A stretch of DNA of 15,480 nucleotides from JAAEQD01 sp964521815 (GTDB lineage Bacteria; Zixibacteria; MSB-5A5; UBA10806; 4484-95). This document shows positions 7,776-14,594 of the stretch, in pieces. The stretch lies in contig CAZFSN010000055.1 of assembly GCA_964521815.1 (NCBI GenBank), positions 1 to 15,480 of the forward strand. Direction: 5' to 3'. The notes below the pieces were generated by a model that searched no databases, was not told the DNA's origin, and saw only the letters and a program-made list of their open reading frames with translations. Made by a program: the position numbers and the translations under genes. Within the stretch, counting starts at the first letter, position 1. The number at the start of each line of letters is the position of its first letter.

Positions 7776-9065
7776 ATGAAAAAAATGTTGTTTGGTTTGT
7801 TATTAGTAATATTCGCGGCCGGTTGTTCGTCAAAACCCGAGATGGACAACAGGGTGGTAGCCAGGGTCGGCGATATCAATGTCACTGTTTTCGATATGGA
7901 TTATAATCTGATTCGGTTCAATTACAAGGATCCTGATGATGAATGGTTTAAAAAGGAAGATTTCATCAAACAACATGTGGATAAATTATTGATAGCCGAT
8001 GCCGGAGTGAAAATTGGATTGCGGGATTCGGTTGAGGTGGATTCTTCTCAGATAGTCAGGATACTATATGAACTTGTTTATAAAAAAGAGATTACTGACA
8101 AGCTAAATATCAATGAAAAAGATGTGCGCCGCTTTTGGGAAAAATACGGCGGCGAAATACATCTGGCGCAAATCGTCGTCAGCTCAAAATCATTGGCCGA
8201 TAGTTTATCGAAGGTCCTTCAATCGGAACCCGGAAAATTTAATGAATTCGTGACCCAATTTTCGGAAGAGGCAATTACCCGCGAACGGGGCGGCGATCTT
8301 GGCTGGCTTCGGGTTACGGATACGCCCGATGAACTCAGGGAAACCGCTTTCAGCCTCAAGCCCGGCCAGATTTCATCAGCCGTCAAATCGCCATTTGGCT
8401 GGCACGTGTTGATGCTGCTTGATAAGAGAAAACATAGTGACGAGGATTACGAAACCGAAAAGGGCAATTACCGGGTAACTTATTCTATTTATAAAAGAGA
8501 TGAATTACAGCAAGCGCTCGTGAAATCCCTTGAAAAACGCTTTCATTATGAAGTATTTGAAGATTCCATTCGCGTACTGGCCGACAAGGCTTTGAAAGCA
8601 AGAGAAGCTGCCGGCGGGTCTAATCAAGCCCTAAGCTCATTTATAAAAGCGGAAGATTTGACTCCTGAAGAATCGAAAATGGTTATCGCGCGGGCTGATA
8701 ATTACCAATACACGGGCTCTGAGTTTATCAGAGAAATGAATAGATTTTTAGGTAGAGATGGAGTTAATTTCGACAACATAGAAGTAGCCCGAAAAACATT
8801 ATCATATTTGTTGGCATACAGGCTTATGTATTTGTACGGCAAAGAATCCGGGTTGGAGAATACGCCCGAATTTAAGCGAAGGTATGAAGAAACCGTTCTT
8901 GGTTTGATTTATAATAAAATGCAAAGAGACCATATTCTGGACACGGTCACGGTGACCGATGAGGATCTCAAAGAAGGATATAAAACCAGGCTGTTTAAGT
9001 ATGAGGTACCCGAACAAATTAAGGTTGCCGAGATTTTATCGGAAACGGAAGCCGAAGCCGATTAA
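7776..9065 (+). CDS. Parvulin-type PpiC/SurA-like lipoprotein, ended early by an in-frame stop
   Basis: The product starts with a lipoprotein signal peptide whose lipobox is FAAGC (Cys17), so it should be anchored in the envelope facing the periplasm. A SurA-like helical N-terminal region follows. A PpiC domain spans about residues 128-218, containing ERGGDLGW and FGWHVLML. After a helical linker a second PpiC domain begins (KVAEILSETEAEAD) and is cut by TAA at 9063-9065. Translation in the same frame continues the domain for 133 more codons. The first active-site His of parvulins is replaced by Gln132 in domain 1 and by Glu in domain 2, so this may be a chaperone rather than a working isomerase. 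AAGGAG at 7761-7766 lies 9 bases before the ATG. It is likely in one transcript with mfd (52-base gap) and the next two parvulin genes. Confidence 0.85.
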   Translation: MKKMLFGLLLVIFAAGCSSKPEMDNRVVARVGDINVTVFDMDYNLIRFNYKDPDDEWFKKEDFIKQHVDKLLIADAGVKIGLRDSVEVDSSQIVRILYELVYKKEITDKLNINEKDVRRFWEKYGGEIHLAQIVVSSKSLADSLSKVLQSEPGKFNEFVTQFSEEAITRERGGDLGWLRVTDTPDELRETAFSLKPGQISSAVKSPFGWHVLMLLDKRKHSDEDYETEKGNYRVTYSIYKRDELQQALVKSLEKRFHYEVFEDSIRVLADKALKAREAAGGSNQALSSFIKAEDLTPEESKMVIARADNYQYTGSEFIREMNRFLGRDGVNFDNIEVARKTLSYLLAYRLMYLYGKESGLENTPEFKRRYEETVLGLIYNKMQRDHILDTVTVTDEDLKEGYKTRLFKYEVPEQIKVAEILSETEAEAD

Positions 9066-9464
9066 ATTTCGCGTCAACTTAAAAATGGAGTTCCTTTTTC
9101 CCGCCTCGTGGAAAAAACCGTAAGACCCGGATTTGCCGCTACCGGGGGCAACCTGGGTTATTGTTCTACAAAACGGTTTCCGGTGGTTTATGAAGCCGTT
9201 AAAGGCAAGAAAAAGGGATCATACTCCGAACCGACCGCTTACGAGGGTAAATGGGCGGTGTTTATGGTTACCGGCTACAAGCCGGCATATACCAAACCGC
9301 TTTCGGAAGTAGAATCATCGCTTAAAACCGAGATATTAGCCAATAAAAAATATACTGTCAATCAAAATTGGCTGGATATGCAAAAAAAGAAAGTCGAATG
9401 CTTCATTGATTTTGACTTTATTAAAAACAACCTTGAAACAGGGAAGCTGAAAGATGAGAGTTAA
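9066..9464 (+). pseudogene. Remainder of the broken parvulin lipoprotein (second PpiC domain)
   Basis: This continues the frame of the upstream lipoprotein gene after one TAA codon. It reads straight on through a PpiC domain: ISRQLKNGVPFSRLVEK, then GGNLGY, then a C-terminal helix. The join TEAEAD-stop-ISRQLKNG falls where intact parvulins usually have a Glu, Lys or Gln, so one base change (for example GAA to TAA) explains the break. A GTG at 9108 could in principle restart translation. It has no ribosome binding site, begins in mid-domain, and gives no signal peptide, so an independent protein is unlikely. The frame is otherwise undamaged, suggesting a very recent mutation, an assembly error or readthrough. 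The final 11 bases overlap the next gene. Confidence 0.75.
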
Positions 9465-10290
9465 TATTATCACTATTTTTATTTTGGGCTTGCTTTACCT
9501 GGCAAGCTGTTCGAACGCCCAGCAGGAAGGAAAAGTTATCGCCGAGGTTAACGGCAGTAAGCTGACCTATGAATATTTGCTTGATCAGTTTCCCGCGGAG
9601 TATCGTTCATCGATAAATAAAGATCAATTACAGAAAGCGATTGATGCCTGGATCGAAACCGAGTTGTTATATCAGGAAGCCCTGAAACATAAAATCGATA
9701 AAGATCCATCTATCAAGAACATGCTTGAGCAGAAACGCAAGGACATAATCGCCGCCAGGTTCGTTGATATTTCGATTCCCGATAATATGGATATAACCGA
9801 TGCCGTAATTGATTCGGTCTATCAAGATAATGAGGATCTTTTTGTGGCCCAGGAAGATATGTTCAAATTGCGCCACATCGTTTTATCCAGCAAAAGCGGG
9901 GCGGAGGCGGTTTACAATCGCTTGAAAAAAGGCGATAGTTTTATTTCTTTGGTGGCCGATTATTCCGAAGATGAACAGACGCGAAAACAGGATGGTGAGC
10001 TGGGGTATTTAACTTCATCCGCTTTAGAAGATAATATGGTTACAGCCCTGAAAGCCATTAACATCGGGCAATATACGGCTCCGATAAAAGGGCAAAGCGG
10101 CTATTACCATATTTTTCTTTTGGAGGATAGAAAAACCGCCGGAGATAAATTGCCGCTGGATGATATTCGCGGAGAAATAGCGGAAACAATAAAGGCCAAC
10201 CGCCAGCAAACCACCTACAAGGAATTAGTAAATCGTCTAACCGGTGCAGCCGATATAAAGAGGTATCCGCTCAATGATATTAAGAAATAA
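9454..10290 (+). CDS. Parvulin-type peptidyl-prolyl isomerase lipoprotein
   Basis: A 278-residue lipoprotein: the signal peptide ends in the lipobox LASC (Cys19). A SurA-like N-terminal helical region (about 25-125) precedes one PpiC domain (about 138-226), with both family His residues present (His141 in LRHIVL and His219 in YYHIFLL) and GELGY in between. It should act in the periplasm on outer-membrane or secreted proteins. The start overlaps the end of the preceding frame by 11 bases and has CAGGGAAG a few bases upstream. Its own end overlaps the next gene by 17 bases, so the three parvulin genes are translationally linked. Of the three it is the simplest in layout and, by its His residues, a plausible active isomerase. 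Confidence 0.9.
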   Translation: MRVNIITIFILGLLYLASCSNAQQEGKVIAEVNGSKLTYEYLLDQFPAEYRSSINKDQLQKAIDAWIETELLYQEALKHKIDKDPSIKNMLEQKRKDIIAARFVDISIPDNMDITDAVIDSVYQDNEDLFVAQEDMFKLRHIVLSSKSGAEAVYNRLKKGDSFISLVADYSEDEQTRKQDGELGYLTSSALEDNMVTALKAINIGQYTAPIKGQSGYYHIFLLEDRKTAGDKLPLDDIRGEIAETIKANRQQTTYKELVNRLTGAADIKRYPLNDIKK

Positions 10291-11566
10291 ATTAATTATC
10301 CTGACCTTCGCGCTATGTATTTGCCTGTCTTCAAATAGCCCCGCCGGGGAGGTTTTGGATGGAATTGCCGCCACGGTAGACGACAGAATAATACTTATTT
10401 CCGAAGTCCAGTCCCAGCTCCAGTTATTGGCCATGGAATCGAATATCGATCTCGATAATAAAGCCCTGGTCGATAGTTTGAGTCACGAGATTTTAAAGCA
10501 GATGATCGATGACAAGCTAATTTTAATCGAAGCCGAAAAAGACACATCCATAAAAGTTACGAGCCGCGAAATCGAAGACGCCTTGAACGACCATATCGAA
10601 CGGATAAAAAAACAATTTCCATCAGAACAACTATTTTTGGCTCAACTAAAATCCGAGGGCCTGACTTTGAAGGAGCTTAGAAACCGCTACAAGGATGAAG
10701 TGAAGAATCAATTGTATAAAGAGAGATTCTTGAATAAGCGGTTGTCGAGTATTACCGTATCATCGGGGGAGGTCAGACAATTCTATAACGATTACGTCGA
10801 CAGTTTGCCTCAACGCCCGGCCGGTATTCAAATAGCCCACATCCTGATAACCGCGTCTCCCGGCCAGGCCGCCCGCGATTCCTTGTTGGCTTTTGCCGGG
10901 ATGATTCTGGATAAGGCCAGATCCGGCGAGGATTTTAGTCTGTTAGCCAAAACTTATTCCAACGATGGATCGGCGCCTAACGGCGGCGATCTTGGCTGGT
11001 TCGGACATGGCGATATGGTCGCGGCTTTCGAAAAGGCGGCTTTCGAATTATCCCCCGGCGGTATTTCAGATATTGTCGAAACCCAGTATGGATATCATAT
11101 AATCAAATGCACCGAAAAACAGGGTGACCGAATCAGGGTCAGCCATATTTTATTCAAATTCGAACCCACTGAAGCTGATATTCAGAAAAGCAAAATGATC
11201 TGCGATTCTTTATATGTAGCCTTAATCAATGGCGCTGATTTCAGCCAATTGGCGGCCGAATATTCCGATGACGAGAATTCCGCGGCCGAGGGCGGTAATA
11301 TCGGCTGGTATGCCGCGGATGAACTTTCCGATGAGTTCAAAGCGGCGCTGACCGGTCTCGAAATAGGTCAAATATCCAAACCGGTTTTAAGTCAATTTGG
11401 TTATCATATTTTAAAAGTCCTCGATAAAAAAGACGCCCGACCGCTTGATTTCAAAGAAGATTATAACGATATCGAGGCTATCGCCAAGCGGTATAAAACT
11501 CAAAAAGAGCTGGAGAAATGGCTGGCGGATACACGCGATAAGTATTTTATTGAAATGAAAATGTAA
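10274..11566 (+). CDS. surA: SurA-like periplasmic chaperone / peptidyl-prolyl isomerase
   Basis: The 430-residue protein follows the SurA plan. A cleavable signal peptide (likely cut after Ala24 in NSPA-GEV) comes first. The SurA N-terminal domain begins LDGIAATVDDRIILISEV, where SurA proteins have the equivalent strand. Two PpiC domains follow at about 184-282 and 287-385, then a short C-terminal helix. Both PpiC domains keep their His pairs (His189/His275 and His291/His378) and the GGDLGW or GGNIGW turn. Unlike the two upstream parvulins there is no lipobox Cys after the hydrophobic stretch, so the mature protein should be soluble in the periplasm. The role expected from the family is delivery of outer-membrane proteins. 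AGAGG at 10259-10263 precedes the ATG, which lies inside the end of the upstream gene. I call it SurA-like; strict orthology is not proven. Confidence 0.88.
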   Translation: MILRNKLIILTFALCICLSSNSPAGEVLDGIAATVDDRIILISEVQSQLQLLAMESNIDLDNKALVDSLSHEILKQMIDDKLILIEAEKDTSIKVTSREIEDALNDHIERIKKQFPSEQLFLAQLKSEGLTLKELRNRYKDEVKNQLYKERFLNKRLSSITVSSGEVRQFYNDYVDSLPQRPAGIQIAHILITASPGQAARDSLLAFAGMILDKARSGEDFSLLAKTYSNDGSAPNGGDLGWFGHGDMVAAFEKAAFELSPGGISDIVETQYGYHIIKCTEKQGDRIRVSHILFKFEPTEADIQKSKMICDSLYVALINGADFSQLAAEYSDDENSAAEGGNIGWYAADELSDEFKAALTGLEIGQISKPVLSQFGYHILKVLDKKDARPLDFKEDYNDIEAIAKRYKTQKELEKWLADTRDKYFIEMKM

Positions 11567-11570
11567 TTTA

Positions 11571-11837
11571 ATGCGTCTCGATAAGTTTATAGCGGTGGCC
11601 CGGTTGTTGAAAACCAGGTCACTGGTTAAAACGGCCACCGATGAGGGCATGGTGTTTGTCAATGGCCGTCGCGCCAAACCGGCGGCAGAAGTCAGGTTGG
11701 GGGATGTCGTCGAAATCGATACCCCGAGGTTTTACAAGAAAATCAAGGTAATTGATCTCCCCCCCAAAAATATGCGCAAAGCCGAAGCTATCAACCTGTA
11801 CGACTTGCTGGAAGATCGCGAAAAGGAACTAATCTGA
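11571..11837 (+). CDS. rqcP: S4-domain RNA-binding protein RqcP/HslR family
   Basis: This small basic protein (88 residues) is an S4 RNA-binding domain from its first residue: MRLDKFIAVARLLKTRS, then FVNGRRAKPAAEVRLGDVV. The acidic tail ending AINLYDLLEDREKE resembles Bacillus RqcP (YabO) along its length. The family binds large ribosomal subunits carrying a stuck peptidyl-tRNA and helps RqcH add alanine tails. E. coli HslR belongs to the same family. It begins five bases after the surA stop. Its stop TGA (11835-11837) shares three bases with the proposed CTG start of hflX. The order rqcP-hflX places two stalled-ribosome factors together. RqcP versus HslR cannot be separated by sequence alone, but the length is the short RqcP form. 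Confidence 0.88.
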   Translation: MRLDKFIAVARLLKTRSLVKTATDEGMVFVNGRRAKPAAEVRLGDVVEIDTPRFYKKIKVIDLPPKNMRKAEAINLYDLLEDREKELI

Positions 11838-13132
11838 AAAAGAGCTTTTTAGATATTGAAAAGGTTCGCCAGGACCGGGTTGTACTGATAGGCATAAAAC
11901 TGCCCAATCAGCAAATCGAAGCGGTTGAAGAATCCATGCAGGAGTTGGCGACACTCTGCCGCTCCGCCGGAGGTAAGGTCGTCGGCGATCTGATTCAGGC
12001 CCGTGACCGCCTTCACTCCGGACACTTGTTCGGTGAAGGGAAGCTTTCGGAAATAAAAGAACTTTGCGCGGACTCCAAAGCCCGGCTGGTTATCTACGAT
12101 GGCGATATGACGCCCTCCCAGCAGGAGAAACTTGAAAATTATCTGGATGTCGCCGTAATCGACCGACCGGCTTTGATTTTGGATATATTCGCTCGTCACG
12201 CCCGGTCGCGTGAGGCTAAAACGCAGGTGGAACTGGCCCAGATGGAATACCTTCTGCCTCGTCTGGCCGGTCATTGGACGCATCTGGAAAGACAGGAATC
12301 GGCTATCGGTACCCGTGGCCCCGGCGAAACCCAGCTGGAAACCGACCGCCGCATGGTGCGAAAGAAAATCGCCGAATTGAAAAAATCGCTTAAAAGAATT
12401 GACGCCGAGCGCAGCACCCAGAGAAAACGCCGAAGCGATAAAATCAATTTCTGTTTCGTCGGCTATACGAATGCCGGAAAATCGAGTTTATTTAATTGTC
12501 TTACCGGCGATAAAACCCTGGTCGCCAACCGTCTGTTTGCTACTCTCGATTCGACCACGCGCCGCCTGAAATTACAAGGTAAAAACGAGGTTTTACTGAC
12601 CGATACGGTGGGCTTCATTAAAAAACTGCCCGTTAACCTGATCGCCTCGTTCAGGTCTACTCTGAAGGAAGCCAGTTCCGCCGATATGCTTATCCACGTG
12701 GTCGATTTTAAAGCTTCGGATATTATTGACAGGATCAATGTCGTCAACGAAGTATTAACCGAAATCAATGCCGGCGCTTTGAAGCGGCTTGTCGTATTCA
12801 ACAAAGTCGATCTGGTGGATAATCCCGAATTGCGGCGAAATATAATGGCTCGGTATCCCGGCTGCCGTTTTGTCTCAGCCGTTACCGGCGAGGGTATCGA
12901 TTCATTGATGGAATCGCTTTTAGAAGCCAGCGCCGAGCTGTACGCTGATCTCGAAATCCGGGTACCCCAGGACGACCGGAAAGCCATAGCCATGATTTCC
13001 AAAACGGTCCAAATCAGTTCGAGCGATTGTGATAATGGTTTTATGATATTTCGGGGAGAAATATTGAAAACCGATATTCCCAGATTGGAAAATGAAGGCG
13101 TTAAAATTGAAATCATCGGCAAGATCACTTGA
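11834..13132 (+). CDS. hflX: HflX, ribosome-splitting GTPase (probable CTG start)
   Basis: HflX splits stalled or hibernating 70S ribosomes. The first ATG in frame is at 11936, but homology-like sequence runs further upstream (RVVLIGIKLPNQQIEAVEESM), matching the first strand of the HflX N-terminal domain. The upstream frame has no ATG, GTG or TTG. It does have a CTG at 11834, with AAGGA at 11823-11827 six bases before it, and this CTG overlaps the rqcP stop as CTGA. From there the product has 432 residues, normal for the family. In this numbering, GTRGPGETQLETDRR (about 159-173) is the HflX signature, the P-loop GYTNAGKSS is at 210-218, DTVGF at 257-261, NKVD at 323-326 and SA at 348-349. 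Family identity is very secure. The start codon is inferred, and 11936 is the conservative alternative. Confidence 0.92.
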   Translation: MKKSFLDIEKVRQDRVVLIGIKLPNQQIEAVEESMQELATLCRSAGGKVVGDLIQARDRLHSGHLFGEGKLSEIKELCADSKARLVIYDGDMTPSQQEKLENYLDVAVIDRPALILDIFARHARSREAKTQVELAQMEYLLPRLAGHWTHLERQESAIGTRGPGETQLETDRRMVRKKIAELKKSLKRIDAERSTQRKRRSDKINFCFVGYTNAGKSSLFNCLTGDKTLVANRLFATLDSTTRRLKLQGKNEVLLTDTVGFIKKLPVNLIASFRSTLKEASSADMLIHVVDFKASDIIDRINVVNEVLTEINAGALKRLVVFNKVDLVDNPELRRNIMARYPGCRFVSAVTGEGIDSLMESLLEASAELYADLEIRVPQDDRKAIAMISKTVQISSSDCDNGFMIFRGEILKTDIPRLENEGVKIEIIGKIT

Positions 13133-13838
13133 AAATAAAAAAGCGCTGGTGACCGGGGCAACCGGCGGCATGGGTCTGGCGATTGTTGAACGCCTGGCAT
13201 CAGCCGGAGTTAAAGTAATCGCCCATGGCCGGGATTTAGCCAGACTGGACAAACTGCGTAAAGATTTCCCCGGGATAATTATTAAACAAGCGGATTTGCG
13301 TAATATCGAACAAGTAGAAAAGCTGGCCTATGACTCGCTGAAAGTATATGATGGTCTTGATATTCTTATCAATAATGCCGGTATAGGTGTTCATAAAAAC
13401 GTCCTTGATCTGAATTTGGACGAGTATGAAGCAATGATGCAAGTAAACCTTCGGGCTGTTTTCATCCTCAGCAAAATTATAGGTCAAGCGATGGTTTCTC
13501 GTAAATCCGGTTATATAATCAATATCGGTTCGGGAGCCTCCACCACTCCAATCGCCGGTCTGGCGGCTTACTGCGCGACCAAGCACGGCTTATTGGGATT
13601 TTCCGAAAGCCTCGGCCTGGAATTAAGGAGTTCAGGCGTCAAGGTTTCGATTATCATGCCGGGTTCGACCGCAACTCGGTTCGGAGGCAATGATCCGGAT
13701 GAACGTCTAAAAACCAAACCGGGTATTTTATTGCCTGGTGATATCGCTGATATTGTAATATATTTATTAAATCAATCGCCGGGGGCCTGGACCTCGCAGG
13801 TCAATCTTAGGCCTCTGGATCCCAATCAAGCGTTTTAA
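13092..13838 (+). CDS. Short-chain dehydrogenase/reductase
   Basis: A classical SDR of 248 residues. It has the cofactor loop TGATGGMG (21-28), Arg47 after the second strand (HGRDLARL, suggesting NADP(H)), NNAG (94-97), and the catalytic set Asn119, Ser147, Tyr160 and Lys164 (YCATK). A PGSTATRF segment follows the active site, as in many 3-oxoacyl-ACP reductase-like and sepiapterin reductase-like enzymes. The substrate is not predictable. The ATG at 13092 overlaps hflX by 41 bases and has a poor ribosome binding site. An in-frame TTG at 13107, with AAGG about 8 bases upstream, is an alternative that would shorten the product by five residues. The overlap indicates co-transcription with hflX, though no functional link is evident. 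Confidence 0.88.
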   Translation: MKALKLKSSARSLENKKALVTGATGGMGLAIVERLASAGVKVIAHGRDLARLDKLRKDFPGIIIKQADLRNIEQVEKLAYDSLKVYDGLDILINNAGIGVHKNVLDLNLDEYEAMMQVNLRAVFILSKIIGQAMVSRKSGYIINIGSGASTTPIAGLAAYCATKHGLLGFSESLGLELRSSGVKVSIIMPGSTATRFGGNDPDERLKTKPGILLPGDIADIVIYLLNQSPGAWTSQVNLRPLDPNQAF

Positions 13839-13857
13839 CTCAAATAAAGGAGGGTGA

Positions 13858-14394
13858 GTGCGCAAAAATTATTTGGTATTTGGTTTAAGTATCCTGCTGA
13901 TGTTGGTCATTGTGCCATTTGTCGTCGCTCAAGAAACAACGGAAGCTCCGGATACGGCCGCGCCGGTTGTAAAAACACCGGCTGCGGTAAAACCAGCTGT
14001 GGAAACACCGGCTGCGGTAAAACCAGCTGTGGAAACACCGGCTGCGGTAAAACCGAAACAAATGGAAGCCCCGATATTGACAGTCGAAACAATCGCTTGC
14101 GGTACCGCAATTGAAGATCGGGAGCTTCAAGGCCAGGATACGACATTCGCTAAAGGTACCGAAAAAATTTACTGCTGGAACCTTATCACCGGGGGCGAGA
14201 ACCCGACAACCGTGGAGCATGTCTGGTATTTCGGCGGCGAGGAAATGGCCCGTGTCACGTTGGATATCAAGTATCCCCGCGTGCGTACCTGGTCGTCAAA
14301 AACCATACTACCCGAATGGACCGGGGATTGGAAAGTCGAAGTAGTAGATTCCGCCGGTAAGGTTATTGGGTCGACCGCGTTTAAAGTAGAATAG
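13858..14394 (+). CDS. Exported DUF2914 protein with TPAAVKP repeat linker
   Basis: The 178-residue product starts with a signal peptide (hydrophobic stretch about 7-25, likely cut after FVVA). A low-complexity linker follows (about 30-65), made of a 10-residue repeat containing TPAAVKP. The C-terminal domain (about 70-178) has the DUF2914 pattern: EHVWYFGGEEMARVTLDI, then TWSSKTILPEWTGDWKVEV, ending in VIGSTAFKVE. The function of DUF2914 is not established. It looks like a small beta-sandwich outside the cytoplasm, and the Pro/Ala/Lys linker suits tethering across the periplasm or cell wall. GTG at 13858 follows the strongest Shine-Dalgarno in the window (AAAGGAGGG, 13846-13854), hinting at high expression. 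A 19-base gap separates it from the dehydrogenase gene. A second frame across the same DNA (13854-14114) is a shadow. Confidence 0.8.
   Translation: MRKNYLVFGLSILLMLVIVPFVVAQETTEAPDTAAPVVKTPAAVKPAVETPAAVKPAVETPAAVKPKQMEAPILTVETIACGTAIEDRELQGQDTTFAKGTEKIYCWNLITGGENPTTVEHVWYFGGEEMARVTLDIKYPRVRTWSSKTILPEWTGDWKVEVVDSAGKVIGSTAFKVE
13973..14054 (+). repeat. In-frame 30-base tandem repeat coding the TPAAVKPAVE linker
   Basis: Two identical 30-base units occupy 13981-14010 and 14011-14040. A third partial copy of 14 bases follows (14041-14054), and the last 8 bases of a unit precede them (13973-13980). The unit is a multiple of three and keeps the frame. It encodes 10 residues including PAAVKPA. Identity at the DNA level implies recent duplication by slippage or recombination. 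Confidence 0.92.
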
Positions 14395-14420
14395 CTCTTG
14401 CCGTTTTTGACAGGCTAATT

Positions 14421-14443
14421 AAAAGCGGTGAACAGTCACCGCT
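14421..14443 (-). terminator. Hairpin with T-run on the minus strand
   Basis: AGCGGTGA (14424-14431) and TCACCGCT (14436-14443) form a perfect 8-base-pair stem with loop ACAG. Read on the minus strand the stem is followed by TTTT, the form of an intrinsic terminator. On the plus strand no T-run follows, so for the DUF2914 transcript it would only be a 3' stem-loop. Confidence 0.45.
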
Positions 14444-14473
14444 CGGATTGTTGACAAACTTACTATTTTAGTT

Positions 14474-14505
14474 CGGTCGGGTCGTAGCGAAGCGTGACCC
14501 GACCG
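14474..14505. repeat. Perfect 10-base-pair palindrome A (GTCGGGTC core)
   Basis: CGGTCGGGTC (14474-14483) pairs with GACCCGACCG (14496-14505). The 12-base interior contains GCGAAGC (14487-14493), a heptamer known for forming an unusually stable DNA mini-hairpin, so the arm can fold almost to its tip. The 8-mer GTCGGGTC is shared with palindrome B. Confidence 0.85.
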
Positions 14506-14512
14506 CTAAGTA

Positions 14513-14550
14513 TATGTCGGGTCACACCCTGTCGGGCACGACCCGACATA
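14513..14550. repeat. Perfect 11-base-pair palindrome B (GTCGGGTC core)
   Basis: TATGTCGGGTC (14513-14523) pairs with GACCCGACATA (14540-14550). The 16-base interior includes CCC and GGG that can pair again, and a partial GTCGGGC copy. Together palindromes A and B contain the 8-mer four times in alternating orientation, the layout of paired REP-type repeats. Confidence 0.85.
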
Positions 14551-14594
14551 ACATTCAGTGATAATTTAATTCTATACATTTTGTCAACAGCCTC

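Noticed and set aside
9108..9464. Separate gene starting at GTG 9108
   Set aside because: It begins inside a PpiC domain, has no ribosome binding site or signal peptide, and is in the same frame as the upstream truncated gene.
12463..13200. Long minus-strand reading frame opposite hflX
   Set aside because: It is a shadow of the HflX GTPase domain and shows no recognisable protein family.
13973..14054. CRISPR array
   Set aside because: Units are contiguous without spacers and lie in a coding frame.
13854..14114. Frame coding a Cys/Gly-rich repeat protein (GCGKTSCGNT pattern)
   Set aside because: It is the shifted reading of the 30-base repeat in the DUF2914 gene, stops early and has no family resemblance; the signal peptide and DUF2914 domain are in the other frame.
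14551..14592. Minus-strand promoter using TTGACA inside the right inverted box
   Set aside because: The only -10 at suitable distance is poor (TTATCA) and no minus-strand gene follows.
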